From positions 1 to 32,393 of the forward strand of contig JAJDAV010000012.1 of assembly GCA_029261695.1 (NCBI GenBank): a DNA stretch of 32,393 nucleotides, given 5' to 3'. Numbering within the stretch: position 1 is the first letter of the stretch; each line of letters starts with the position of its first letter. This document shows positions 9,054-17,123 of the stretch, piece by piece. The stretch is from Nitrospinaceae bacterium. Lineage in GTDB: Bacteria > Nitrospinota > Nitrospinia > Nitrospinales > VA-1. The notes beneath the pieces were generated by a model. It was given only the letters and a program-made list of their open reading frames with translations. It had not been told where the DNA came from and made no database searches. Made by a program: the position numbers and the translations under genes.

Positions 9054-9472
9054 TTAAATCCTAATTTTTGTGTAAGTCTTTCATAAAGATCCCCCCAAAA
9101 CACATCCAAACCACCCAGTAGCTATAAAAAAGAAGGACTGTTGAAGAGCCGGGCGACCCTTAAGAGGTAATGAGAATACCATGCTATTTTTCACATTTTA
9201 TTAAAAATCCACAAGATTAGACCTGATTTTATTTCAAAGTTCCCTTGAATTATTTAAGCGACAGCAATTTCCAGATCGATAGATGAGTATGATATTCTTG
9301 GTGTGCTTAGAAAATAGCTACAAAAATTAAAAAATGATATAATCTTCAATAGTATAGTACAAAATTAAATGTTCTAAATATTGGGATTAGAAAAAAAGAA
9401 AAGCCATTCCCGCATTTCGAAACTTAGTTTATCTGGCCTGATTATTTGCCATTTCTCGAGGATTTTTAAATA
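9054..9472. other. Intergenic region (419 bases) between divergent genes, no gene seen
   Basis: This AT-rich stretch separates the divergent GT-C-like and first radical SAM genes. Reading both strands I find no convincing ORF, tRNA or structured RNA. A TATAAT hexamer at 9338-9343 (+) has no good -35 at 17 bases. GAGGA at 9458-9462 is a plausible ribosome binding site for the TTG start at 9473. Confidence 0.5.
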
Positions 9473-11122
9473 TTGAATTCAATTTCATTAGCCGAACCAA
9501 CGCAGACAAAAGAGACTATAAGTTGGACTTCGGAAAAGGAAACGCGTCATCTGACGGAAGTGTATAAAGAATGTTCCGCTCAAAAAAATGAAAATCGTAA
9601 AATCCAACTGATTCACCCCTGCTCAGTTACGTCCAGAGCTTCGCATAGTGGTGCAATCCTTCCCCCTTTGTCTCTAGCATATCTTAGCGCCACGCTCCGA
9701 GAAGCAGGCTACCCGGTAAGTATCATTGAAGGGCAAGGGGATGGAGTTTTAAACATTCGACAGTCAGAATGCGGCCGTTACAACCTCCAGGGACTTACTA
9801 CGGAGGAAATTCTTGACCAGATTGAACCCGAAACTCAAATTATTGGGATTTCTCTTTTGTTTTCTTACGAATGGTTAATTCAAAGAGAATTAATCAAAGC
9901 CATTAGATCTCGGTATCCAGACATAAAAATTATTGTCGGTGGCGAACATCCCACAGCGTTGCCAGAATATGTGCTTCGTGACTGCCCTGAAATTGACTTT
10001 GTTGTATTAGGAGAAGGTGAATTTACTTTACTACAACTGGTATCTGGGCTTTTTTATTCAAAGGAATTTTTATCTACTTCTGGAATAGCCTATCTTGACG
10101 ACCAGGAAAACTTCATTTCAAATGGCTTAAGCAACCGCATAATGCACATTGATGACATCCCCAGACCTGCTTGGGATTTGTGTAACGTTGAAAACTATTT
10201 TCAACCCAATTGGTCTATGGGAATAAGTTTTGGCCGCAATATGCCCATAAACGCCACTAGGGGGTGCCCTTACCAGTGCACGTTCTGCTCAAATCCCACC
10301 ATGTGGACGACACGGTATATAATGCGCGACCCTGTTGAAGTTGCAGACGAGTTTGAAAATTTGGTAAAAGTTTATGGTGCCAATAATATAGATTTTGTGG
10401 ACTTGACAGCTATTATTCGTAAAGACTGGACACTGGCGTTTTGTGAAGAGTTAAAAAGAAGGAAGCTAAATACTCCCTGGCAACTGCCATCTGGAACTCG
10501 ATCTGAAGCACTTGACGAGGAAGTTCTTCAAGCGCTTTATGATACAGGGTGCCGGCTGATTACTTATGCTCCTGAAAGCGCATCTGAAGAAACTTTAAAG
10601 CAGATTAAAAAGAAAATAAAAATTGATCGCCTGGTGGAAAGCATCCGCACAGCCAATAAGATTGGCCATACTACCAAATTTAATATTGTAATAGGTTTCC
10701 CCGACGATACGCTGGGCGGCATTTTAAAATCTGCATGGTTTGTCTTCAAAATGGCTTTCTATGGTTCAGAAGATTGTGTTATCACAAAATTCTCTCCCTA
10801 CCCCGGCTCAGAGTTATATCGTAGGCTAAGAGATGAGAATAAAATTCCTCCCCCCGATGACAACTATATTTATTCCCTGGCGGGTTTCATGGATTTTACA
10901 AGGACAGAATCTTATTGTAAAAATGTTGGGGGCAGAACCTTGTCATTCTTCGTTGTAGTAATGCACGCTATTTTTTATTCTTTTGCCTACCTTACTCATC
11001 CAAAACGCATATTTCGTGTCTTATTCAGTCTTACAAAAAAGCGTTTCATTCCCAGTAATGTCCTTGAACAACGTCTATATGATGTTTTTATGAGGGAAAA
11101 ATACTCTACTGCTAAAAACTAG
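9473..11122 (+). CDS. B12-binding-domain radical SAM protein (BchE/P-methylase-like group)
   Basis: The 549-residue product has two domains. Residues about 40-200 resemble the Rossmann-like cobalamin-binding domain of this superfamily: ILPPLSLAYLSATLREAGY, IIGISLLFSY, KIIVGGEHPTALPE and the FVVLGEGE ending. Residues about 255-470 form a radical SAM core with the 4Fe-4S motif CPYQCTFC (Cys265, Cys269, Cys272) preceded by NATRG. Later core elements include YAPESASEETL and VIGFPDDT. Near residue 480-505 is a hydrophobic segment that could touch the membrane. The start is TTG at 9473 with GAGGA 10 bases upstream. The classical DxHxxG cobalamin ligand is not evident. Relatives perform methylations, cyclisations or rearrangements of lipids, pigments and peptides, so no specific reaction can be assigned. 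Confidence 0.85.
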   Translation: MNSISLAEPTQTKETISWTSEKETRHLTEVYKECSAQKNENRKIQLIHPCSVTSRASHSGAILPPLSLAYLSATLREAGYPVSIIEGQGDGVLNIRQSECGRYNLQGLTTEEILDQIEPETQIIGISLLFSYEWLIQRELIKAIRSRYPDIKIIVGGEHPTALPEYVLRDCPEIDFVVLGEGEFTLLQLVSGLFYSKEFLSTSGIAYLDDQENFISNGLSNRIMHIDDIPRPAWDLCNVENYFQPNWSMGISFGRNMPINATRGCPYQCTFCSNPTMWTTRYIMRDPVEVADEFENLVKVYGANNIDFVDLTAIIRKDWTLAFCEELKRRKLNTPWQLPSGTRSEALDEEVLQALYDTGCRLITYAPESASEETLKQIKKKIKIDRLVESIRTANKIGHTTKFNIVIGFPDDTLGGILKSAWFVFKMAFYGSEDCVITKFSPYPGSELYRRLRDENKIPPPDDNYIYSLAGFMDFTRTESYCKNVGGRTLSFFVVVMHAIFYSFAYLTHPKRIFRVLFSLTKKRFIPSNVLEQRLYDVFMREKYSTAKN

Positions 11123-11552
11123 TTCAGTTTCGAGACTGCGTTGCAATCAAAAATGCGTCCCCATCCAATCGCCATAATTTACCGCCTCGCACCCAATGCA
11201 AAACTTGATGATTTGCATAAAAATCCAAAGAAGCAGAAAGGTAGATTAATAGATAGAAAAAGGGTCTTAATTTTTGCTTAAGGTCTTAAAATTTCAAATT
11301 TATCAAAACAAAATGGAATTAATAATGACGTTGCCATATAATAATTTACCCTTAAGCATTGTAAAAATGGGGCAATTATCAAAATATAGATTTTTCATTG
11401 GGTATCCTTTACTAGTAAATCTTTGAACTAAAATTAGTTAACTTTGATACCCTTCCGATCCAGTTAATCAACAAAATTATATTTGACCAAATAGTTTTAG
11501 TATCCTCAAACTTTTGGATGATGACTAAAAATAAACCGGGAACTGACAAAAA
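11123..11552 (+). other. Intergenic region (430 bases) between the two radical SAM genes, no gene seen
   Basis: Very AT-rich with no ORF, tRNA or repeat that I can support. A TATAAT hexamer at 11337-11342 lacks a good -35; if used, it would give a leader of about 200 bases. A spacer this long between two same-strand genes of one superfamily argues that they are separate transcription units, not an operon. Confidence 0.5.
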
Positions 11553-13142
11553 ATGAAAATTAGTTTTGTATCCATTGAAGATGGAATCACGGCTTTGGGG
11601 TTCAGGAAGATGGCATCATTTGCAAGGTCCATCCATCCATCTACCGAGGTTTGCTATTTACCATTGACGAATGCATATAATCCATTGAGGTTTTTATTCA
11701 AGCCTGGAGAACATGATCGAATATACTCAGACGCCGACTTGGATAGCATAGCATCTCACTTTGCAAAATCAGATTTAGTATGCTTTTCCTCAATGACAGC
11801 CTATTCAGACCTCACTAAAGAGATTATTCAACTTGTAAAAAAAATTAACCCGAATACGTATATAATTTGGGGTGGCATCCACCCTATCGTTCACCCTGAA
11901 GATGCTATTGAATATCCCGATGCAATCTGTGTTGGGGAGGGAGAAACCGCCTTTAAATTATTTCTAACCTCTTTTAAAGAAGGAGGCGATTACACCTCAA
12001 CTAAAAATTTTTGGTTTAATCAAAACGGAAAGATCATACGAAATGATTTTTTACCGCTTCATACTTCAGAAGAAATGGACCAGTTTCCTTTTTTATTGTA
12101 TGCCGACAATGAACTAATTTTCAAACATGGCAAAGGGTTTATTCCTCAAAATACTAATGACTATTTATCCTCCTATGGGCTTGGCAATACTTATATGACC
12201 ATTTGGTCCATTGGTTGCCCATATAAGTGCAGCTTTTGCGCAAACACAAAATTCATCGAAAATGATAAAAACTATCGCAAACTGCGACACCCCTCTGTTG
12301 ATTACATAATTGCAGAAGTTAAGGAAGTTTTAAAAAAGCACCCGCATTTTTCTTCCGTTTCTTTCCAAGATGATAGTTTCATGGCAATTCCAAAGGTTAC
12401 CCTAAAAGAGTTTGCTGAAAAATGGAAAGCAGAAATTGACATCCCATTTTTCGTTGTAGGAGTCATCCCAAGTTTTGTTAAAAAAGAGAAAATAGAGATA
12501 CTTGTATGGGGTGGAATGAAACGCGTACGAATGGGTATACAAAGCGGAAGTGATCAAGTCCTTGAGTTTTACGATAGACCCAACAAACCCGGACTCATTC
12601 CACATGCCACATCTGTTTTGGCAGAATATAAAGAGTACATGATCCCCCCAGACTATGACCTAATCATAGATAACCCAGTGGAAACCCGCCAGGATGTCGT
12701 TGATACACTTAATTTGATTTACAATATGAAACGACCTTTCAACTTAAATGTTTTCGCACTCAGGGCAATTCCAAATACAGAATTAGCGAATGACCTCATG
12801 AGCCGGGGCATTGATATTAAAGACATAAAAACAAGCTACCTAATTGCCGCACCTACCTTGGCTAATTGTCTGGTTTATTTACTAACCGTTTTCAGGCCTC
12901 CAAAAAGAATATTTAATCGCCTATTAAAATATGCAAAACCATTTACCGAAGAGCAAACTCTTTTCCCGGTGCTTTTCTTTTTTTCTCGTGCCCTTTGGAT
13001 GCTTAAAAGAGCCTATTACCATGTAAAGTTTTTGGATTTTTCGGTTTTCCCAGGAAGAGTTGGCTGGCTCTTTTACCATTCAGGAATCGCAAAATTGTTT
13101 AACAAGCAAACACCTCCCGCTGCCTGGAACCCTCAACAATAA
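11553..13142 (+). CDS. Second B12-binding-type radical SAM protein
   Basis: The 529-residue product has the same overall plan as the upstream radical SAM protein but is only distantly similar. An N-terminal Rossmann-like domain (about residues 1-150) has LVCFSSMTAYSDLT, TYIIWGGIHPIVHPEDAI and AICVGEGE. A radical SAM core follows with WSIGCPYKCSFCANTKF (Cys222, Cys226, Cys229), then FQDDSF, GVIPSFV, RMGIQSGSDQVLEFYDR and YDLIIDNPVETRQD, matching core strands of the superfamily. The C-terminal 110 residues contain aromatic, hydrophobic stretches with VYLLTVFRPP and RLLKYAKPF. The ATG at 11553 has a modest upstream GGGAACTGA sequence. The substrate is unknown. The next gene, on the opposite strand, encodes a CmcI-like enzyme. 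Confidence 0.83.
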   Translation: MKISFVSIEDGITALGFRKMASFARSIHPSTEVCYLPLTNAYNPLRFLFKPGEHDRIYSDADLDSIASHFAKSDLVCFSSMTAYSDLTKEIIQLVKKINPNTYIIWGGIHPIVHPEDAIEYPDAICVGEGETAFKLFLTSFKEGGDYTSTKNFWFNQNGKIIRNDFLPLHTSEEMDQFPFLLYADNELIFKHGKGFIPQNTNDYLSSYGLGNTYMTIWSIGCPYKCSFCANTKFIENDKNYRKLRHPSVDYIIAEVKEVLKKHPHFSSVSFQDDSFMAIPKVTLKEFAEKWKAEIDIPFFVVGVIPSFVKKEKIEILVWGGMKRVRMGIQSGSDQVLEFYDRPNKPGLIPHATSVLAEYKEYMIPPDYDLIIDNPVETRQDVVDTLNLIYNMKRPFNLNVFALRAIPNTELANDLMSRGIDIKDIKTSYLIAAPTLANCLVYLLTVFRPPKRIFNRLLKYAKPFTEEQTLFPVLFFFSRALWMLKRAYYHVKFLDFSVFPGRVGWLFYHSGIAKLFNKQTPPAAWNPQQ

Positions 13143-13215
13143 AAGACTGTATTATTTTATTTAAAAATGTGTGAAAGCAATCACAACAATGGCCTCCAAT
13201 GCATACGCCCTTTAA

Positions 13216-13974
13216 TCAATTAATTTTTTTCAAGTACCCATTTGGATTAAAGGTCATATAGAATTTTTCACGATCTTTTTCAATTTCAAAAGAATCATTT
13301 TGACTTAAAAACTCCTGGATCGCCTCAAAAGGCCCCTCGCCCCAGTTTGGCAAAATTGGGTGACCATTGACATTTGAGTCTTCCACAATCATGTAGCTTC
13401 CCTTTGTCACAAACTCATTGTAAATTTCCATTTCTTTTAGCACATGCGGCTTATTATGATCTGAATCAAGAATGACCAAAACAACCTGACTACCCTTTAT
13501 CATTTCGGAAATTTGTTGAACCACTTTTTCTTCAGTAGACGAACCCTTTATATAGGTGATTCTATCGTGGATCGGACGACCTTCTAATAATTCTATATCA
13601 ACTGTAATCAGCTTTCCTTTTCCAATAGAATCCAATATCGAGGCAAGAAAAGCCGCCCCACCCCCTTCATTGACTCCTGTTTCGATCACGATATCGGGTT
13701 TTAACTCATGAATTATCTCTTGATATATCCATAGATCCAAAGGGCACTTCATAGTTCGACACCCCATCCACCGAGTATTTTTCCAGGTTCTTTCAGGAGA
13801 ACTATAATAGAGCGAATGGAACTGAGCTGGGATATCGCCAGAATTCCGAGAAAAATAATTGTATGATCTAACAAAAATAAGTTCTAAACCAAAAGTTACG
13901 ATTCGAAATAACTTTCGAAAAATACCATCTTGAGAAAGGCCCATAGACCTGCTTATTTTTTTACTTCTATCCAT
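13216..13974 (-). CDS. CmcI-like SAM-dependent methyltransferase / cephalosporin hydroxylase family protein
   Basis: The product (252 residues from the ATG at 13974) matches the CmcI/rhamnosyl O-methyltransferase family. It has a WMGCRTMKCPLDLWIYQEII substrate-side segment, then the SAM-binding PDIVIETGVNEGGGAAFLASI, the acidic strand end KLITVDIE, VLVILDSDHNKPHV, and YMIVEDSNVNGHP near the metal/SAM pocket. In this family the Asp/His cluster (DSDHNKPH) binds Mg. The frame continues upstream to a TTG at 14028 (18 more residues). I prefer the ATG at 13974 because GGAG lies 12 bases before it, but the start is uncertain. It is convergent with the second radical SAM gene. Likely role: O-methylation of a sugar or natural-product hydroxyl, inferred from family only. 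Confidence 0.82.
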   Translation of the reverse strand: MDRSKKISRSMGLSQDGIFRKLFRIVTFGLELIFVRSYNYFSRNSGDIPAQFHSLYYSSPERTWKNTRWMGCRTMKCPLDLWIYQEIIHELKPDIVIETGVNEGGGAAFLASILDSIGKGKLITVDIELLEGRPIHDRITYIKGSSTEEKVVQQISEMIKGSQVVLVILDSDHNKPHVLKEMEIYNEFVTKGSYMIVEDSNVNGHPILPNWGEGPFEAIQEFLSQNDSFEIEKDREKFYMTFNPNGYLKKIN

Positions 13975-14142
13975 ATTCTTTTTATTCTCCGAAAATATTG
14001 ACCACAGAACCTGCCACAATCCAGCCAAAATAATACGTTTATTTCTGCAGAATGTCCATTTGTCAAAATGGGGACCCTACATAAATGTAGCAACACTTGA
14101 TAAAACTTACTAGAATTTGAAAATGGTAGAAAGGGAGGGGAA

Positions 14143-14907
14143 TTACATTTCTTCAGCGATTACCGCTTTAAGTTTAGAGCGAAGTCTGAAAACAGCTTTG
14201 GAGTGAATTTGAGAAACCCGGGATTCTGTAATTCCGAGAACTTCCCCGATTTCTTTCATTGTCAGTTCTTCATAATAATACAGAGATATCATCAGTCGCT
14301 CTTTTTCAGGAAGCGTGTCAATCGCCTTGGCAATCAGCTCTTTCAGTTCGTTCAATCGCAAAGACGTTTGTGGGTCTGTATCACCCTTGCCCGCAAGGCA
14401 GTCCAATAGGCTTTGCTGTTCGCCGGACTCCTTCGCGATCCCCAAATCTTCCAAGCTAAGAATGGGCATGCTTTTCGTTTCATTCATGGTATTGAAAAGC
14501 TCATCCATACTGACGCCCATTTCACCAGCGACCTCATCATCCTCTGGGGGACGACCCAACTGGTTCTGCAATTTCTGAACTACCCCATCCAGGGCAGAGG
14601 CTTTTTGACGAACTGACCTTGGAACCCAATCCATAGATCTAAGCTCATCAAGAATAGCTCCACGTACTCGAAACTCAGCATAAGTCTTGAACTTAGCTCC
14701 ACGCGAAGCATCATACTTATCTATCGCATCAATCAAGCCCAACACGCCGACACTGATTAAATCGTCGACTTCAATATGGGGTGGCAGGCGCATTGCTATT
14801 CTATTGGCTACATACTTGATCATCGGGGCATACTCCTTAATTACCTCTTCCCGATTCTCTACCGAAATCTCAACTTGATTTATTGCATGTCCTTTAGTAG
14901 TAGCCAT
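14143..14907 (-). CDS. fliA: Flagellar sigma factor FliA (sigma-28)
   Basis: FliA directs RNA polymerase to late flagellar promoters (flagellin, motor, chemotaxis). The 254-residue product has all regions in order. Region 1.2/2 reads YAPMIKYVANRIAMRLPPHIEVDDLISVG followed by GLIDAIDKYD, FKTYAEFRVRGAILDELR and MDWVPRSVRQK. Region 3 has LGRPPEDDEVAGEMG. Region 4 has LPEKERLMISLYYYEELTMKEIGEVLGITESRVSQIHSKA, a helix-turn-helix. The DWVPRSVR segment is typical of FliA/WhiG and separates it from other sigma-70 family members. It is the last gene of the flhA-flhF-flhG block, 15 bases after the small membrane orf, and has the purine-rich GAGAGAAAGAAAAG before its ATG. No anti-sigma factor flgM lies nearby. 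Confidence 0.96.
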   Translation of the reverse strand: MATTKGHAINQVEISVENREEVIKEYAPMIKYVANRIAMRLPPHIEVDDLISVGVLGLIDAIDKYDASRGAKFKTYAEFRVRGAILDELRSMDWVPRSVRQKASALDGVVQKLQNQLGRPPEDDEVAGEMGVSMDELFNTMNETKSMPILSLEDLGIAKESGEQQSLLDCLAGKGDTDPQTSLRLNELKELIAKAIDTLPEKERLMISLYYYEELTMKEIGEVLGITESRVSQIHSKAVFRLRSKLKAVIAEEM

Positions 14908-14922
14908 CTTTTCTTTCTCTCG

Positions 14923-15174
14923 TTAAGCCGTTTGGTCTAATTGAGTGCCTTTATCTGCATCTTCTTCCTGATCCACTTCCATCTCTTCTTCATCTTCTTG
15001 CAACAACATGGAACCACTTCCCCAAGCCAACAGCCCAAAAAGAATGGCGCCACCTATCCCACGCATAACGCCCGTAAGCACTGTCGCCCCCATTAAAACA
15101 CTGCCTATGCACAAAATCCCAAAAGACAGAAGCCCAAATGAAACGGCCATTTTTTGTATATTTACAGGATTCAT
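14923..15174 (-). CDS. Small two-span membrane protein between flhG and fliA
   Basis: I place the start at the ATG at 15174, where it overlaps the flhG stop as ATGA (15171-15174), giving 83 residues. A longer frame from TTG at 15198 would run further into flhG and is less likely. The product has two hydrophobic segments (about residues 9-30 and 36-55) joined by a short GVMRG turn, then a very acidic tail (EDEEEMEVDQEEDAD). I do not recognise a family. Overlap with flhG and 15 bases to fliA make co-expression with the flagellar genes nearly certain. An anchor or small regulator for FlhG/FliA is possible but unproven. Confidence 0.7.
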   Translation of the reverse strand: MNPVNIQKMAVSFGLLSFGILCIGSVLMGATVLTGVMRGIGGAILFGLLAWGSGSMLLQEDEEEMEVDQEEDADKGTQLDQTA

Positions 15175-16040
15175 TGGGCTTGAAAAGCACTCCTCCAAAA
15201 GTAGGGTTGGTTTCCTTCACCCGTTAGCGACTTCGGTTTCTCTTTCGACACTTTTTCGGCGAGTTCATTAATACATCCACTGAACTTGGAAAAAGGATAA
15301 AGTTCGAGAAAGGCTTTTTGTTGGCGAATCGCCTTGGGAACATTCGGGTCATGCAATATGTATCCCAGATATTCTACAGACACACCTTTCAAAAAACGGT
15401 CGGTAACCGCCGTTAAATTGCGGTAAACCCCTTGCGCTTCTCTTTCGGATGTGACCGAATTAACAATCAGCCTGAAATGTTTTTGTGAATGGTTGTTATG
15501 CAAGATTTTCATTAACGCATAAACATCGGTTAATGAGGTTGGTTCTGTAGTAGCGACAAGAAAAGTCTCATGAGCAGCACTGCAAAAGAAAGTTACATTA
15601 GCAGAGATTCCTGCGCCTGTATCAAAAATCAGAAAATCGTAATTACGGCTAACTCGGTCTAACTCATCCATGAGCACCATTTTCTTTTCCGTTTCTAGTT
15701 GCGTTAATTCTTGAAGACCATCACCTGCAGGTAACACATGAATGCCTTCTGGACCGTGCAGAATAATATCTTCTACATTCGATTCTCCAGATAAAACATG
15801 CCCAATATGCTTTTTTGAAGCCAAGCCTAAAAGGATGTCGATATTGTTCAAGCCGAGATCTGCATCGACCACCAATACTTTTTTACCTCGTTTAGACAAG
15901 GCGTAGGCAAGGTTAGCCACGATGTTTGTTTTACCAACACCGCCTTTTCCGCTACTGACTGCCAGAACCCTCAAACCTGATTCGCTCATGTCACCGTATG
16001 TCATTCTTTTTAAAGTACTTGCTTGCCCACCTAATATCAT
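15171..16040 (-). CDS. flhG: MinD-like ATPase FlhG (FleN/YlxH)
   Basis: FlhG limits flagellar number and works with FlhF to place the flagellum. In some bacteria it also restrains the flagellar master activator. The 289-residue product has an N-terminal GGQASTLKRM segment that resembles the DQAxxLR motif by which FlhG activates the FlhF GTPase. It then has the deviant Walker A GKGGVGKT (31-38), VLVVDADLGLNNIDILLG (Walker A', switch I) and FLIFDTGAGIS (switch II, DxGxG). The C terminus ends in a short amphipathic, basic stretch (KVSKEKPKSL and onward), a possible membrane-targeting sequence. AGGG lies 8 bases before the ATG. Its place right after flhF is the standard order in polarly flagellated bacteria. 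Confidence 0.94.
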   Translation of the reverse strand: MILGGQASTLKRMTYGDMSESGLRVLAVSSGKGGVGKTNIVANLAYALSKRGKKVLVVDADLGLNNIDILLGLASKKHIGHVLSGESNVEDIILHGPEGIHVLPAGDGLQELTQLETEKKMVLMDELDRVSRNYDFLIFDTGAGISANVTFFCSAAHETFLVATTEPTSLTDVYALMKILHNNHSQKHFRLIVNSVTSEREAQGVYRNLTAVTDRFLKGVSVEYLGYILHDPNVPKAIRQQKAFLELYPFSKFSGCINELAEKVSKEKPKSLTGEGNQPYFWRSAFQAQ

Positions 16041-16067
16041 ATTCTAATCCCTTAATTTATCTTGAAA

Positions 16068-17123
16068 TCAGTTAAAAATCAAACTTATTACCTTATCTGG
16101 TCCCGCAACTTCCAAGTCCTCGGGCACATTCTGGCCCACAGTGAAATACGAAAGAGGTATCCGGTTTCGGACTGAAAAATTGAATAAAGGACCAAAACTC
16201 AATCCTTCGTCCAATTTGGTAAAAAGCACACGGTCCACCCCAAGAGGGGAAAACTGTTGATAAGTCGTCGAAAATAGTTTTTCTTGAGCGGTAACACTTA
16301 GAACCAAATGGGTTTCTACCTCACCAACTGCAGCAAATAACTCCTTTAGCTGGAGGCAATATTCCTTATCCCGATGCGATCGACCTGTGGTGTCAATTAA
16401 GATGAGGTCTTTATCAGAATGCTTCTTTACGATTTCACACAGGTCGGCTTTTCCTCCTGCAACTTCGACAGGCAACCGCATGATATCTCCATAAATTTGT
16501 AGCTGGTCAACAGCGCCTAATCTATAAGTATCCAGAGAAACCAGAGCCACCTTTTTATTTTTACGAAACGCATAGTCTGCTGCAACTTTGGCAAGTGTCG
16601 TGGTCTTACCAACCCCTGTCGGCCCGACGAACGCAACTAATTTGGGGCCCTCTGATTCGAGATTTATCTCACCTTCAAAAGGAATAACCTTTTTCATCAG
16701 ATTCATAACTCGTGATTTCTCTTTGGCAGGTTTATCATCATTTCCATTAATGCTTTTCTTTAATATTTTGGAAGCCAACTTTTCATCCAATCCGTTTTCC
16801 ACCAAATGGGAATAGGTTTCAAACTGACTGGGTTTCAATCCCAAAGTCTGAGCTTGACCGCTTTCACTTAAAAGGTTGAAGATTAGAGATTTGATATCCA
16901 AGCCATTCGCTTCATCCAGATCCAATTCATTTTCCAGAGGTTCTGGTTCCTTAAATTCCACCGCGGCAGTTATCTCTACCTTGCTTGCAACATTGCGACT
17001 AGACAAAGGAGAATTGGGTTTAATAGAGCGAGTACTCATAATGAGTGCTTCATCACCCAGTTCTCGTTTCACCTGGGCAAGAGCATCCGCATAATTATTT
17101 GCTGTAAATTTTTTAATTCGCAT
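16068..17123 (-). CDS. flhF: SRP-type GTPase FlhF
   Basis: FlhF recruits early flagellar components to the right cell site, commonly the pole. The 351-residue product has the FlhF-specific N-terminal segment (MRIKKFTANNYADALAQVKRELG), a variable B-type linker (about 35-100), an N domain (about 100-155) and the G domain. GTPase motifs are G1 GPTGVGKT (167-174), DTYRLGAVDQL (198-208), DTTGRS (244-249) and FTKLDE near residue 311. The start overlaps flhA by 11 bases, so translation is coupled. A short gap of 27 bases leads to flhG. Confidence 0.95.
   Translation of the reverse strand: MRIKKFTANNYADALAQVKRELGDEALIMSTRSIKPNSPLSSRNVASKVEITAAVEFKEPEPLENELDLDEANGLDIKSLIFNLLSESGQAQTLGLKPSQFETYSHLVENGLDEKLASKILKKSINGNDDKPAKEKSRVMNLMKKVIPFEGEINLESEGPKLVAFVGPTGVGKTTTLAKVAADYAFRKNKKVALVSLDTYRLGAVDQLQIYGDIMRLPVEVAGGKADLCEIVKKHSDKDLILIDTTGRSHRDKEYCLQLKELFAAVGEVETHLVLSVTAQEKLFSTTYQQFSPLGVDRVLFTKLDEGLSFGPLFNFSVRNRIPLSYFTVGQNVPEDLEVAGPDKVISLIFN

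Noticed and set aside
13170-13185. TGTGA-N6-TCACA, an exact CRP half-site pair (TGTGAAAGCAATCACA)
   Set aside because: It lies between two convergent genes, where no promoter is expected. It may be a chance palindrome or a weak transcript-end hairpin; there is no T tract.
14056-14090. Two small hairpins (CCATTT-N4-AAATGG and CTACAT-N2-ATGTAG) downstream of fliA
   Set aside because: Six-bp stems without T tracts on either strand; not enough to call a terminator for the flagellar block.
15175-15198. Longer N terminus of the small membrane orf from TTG at 15198
   Set aside because: It would overlap flhG by 28 bases and use a rare start, whereas the ATG at 15174 gives the usual ATGA coupling.
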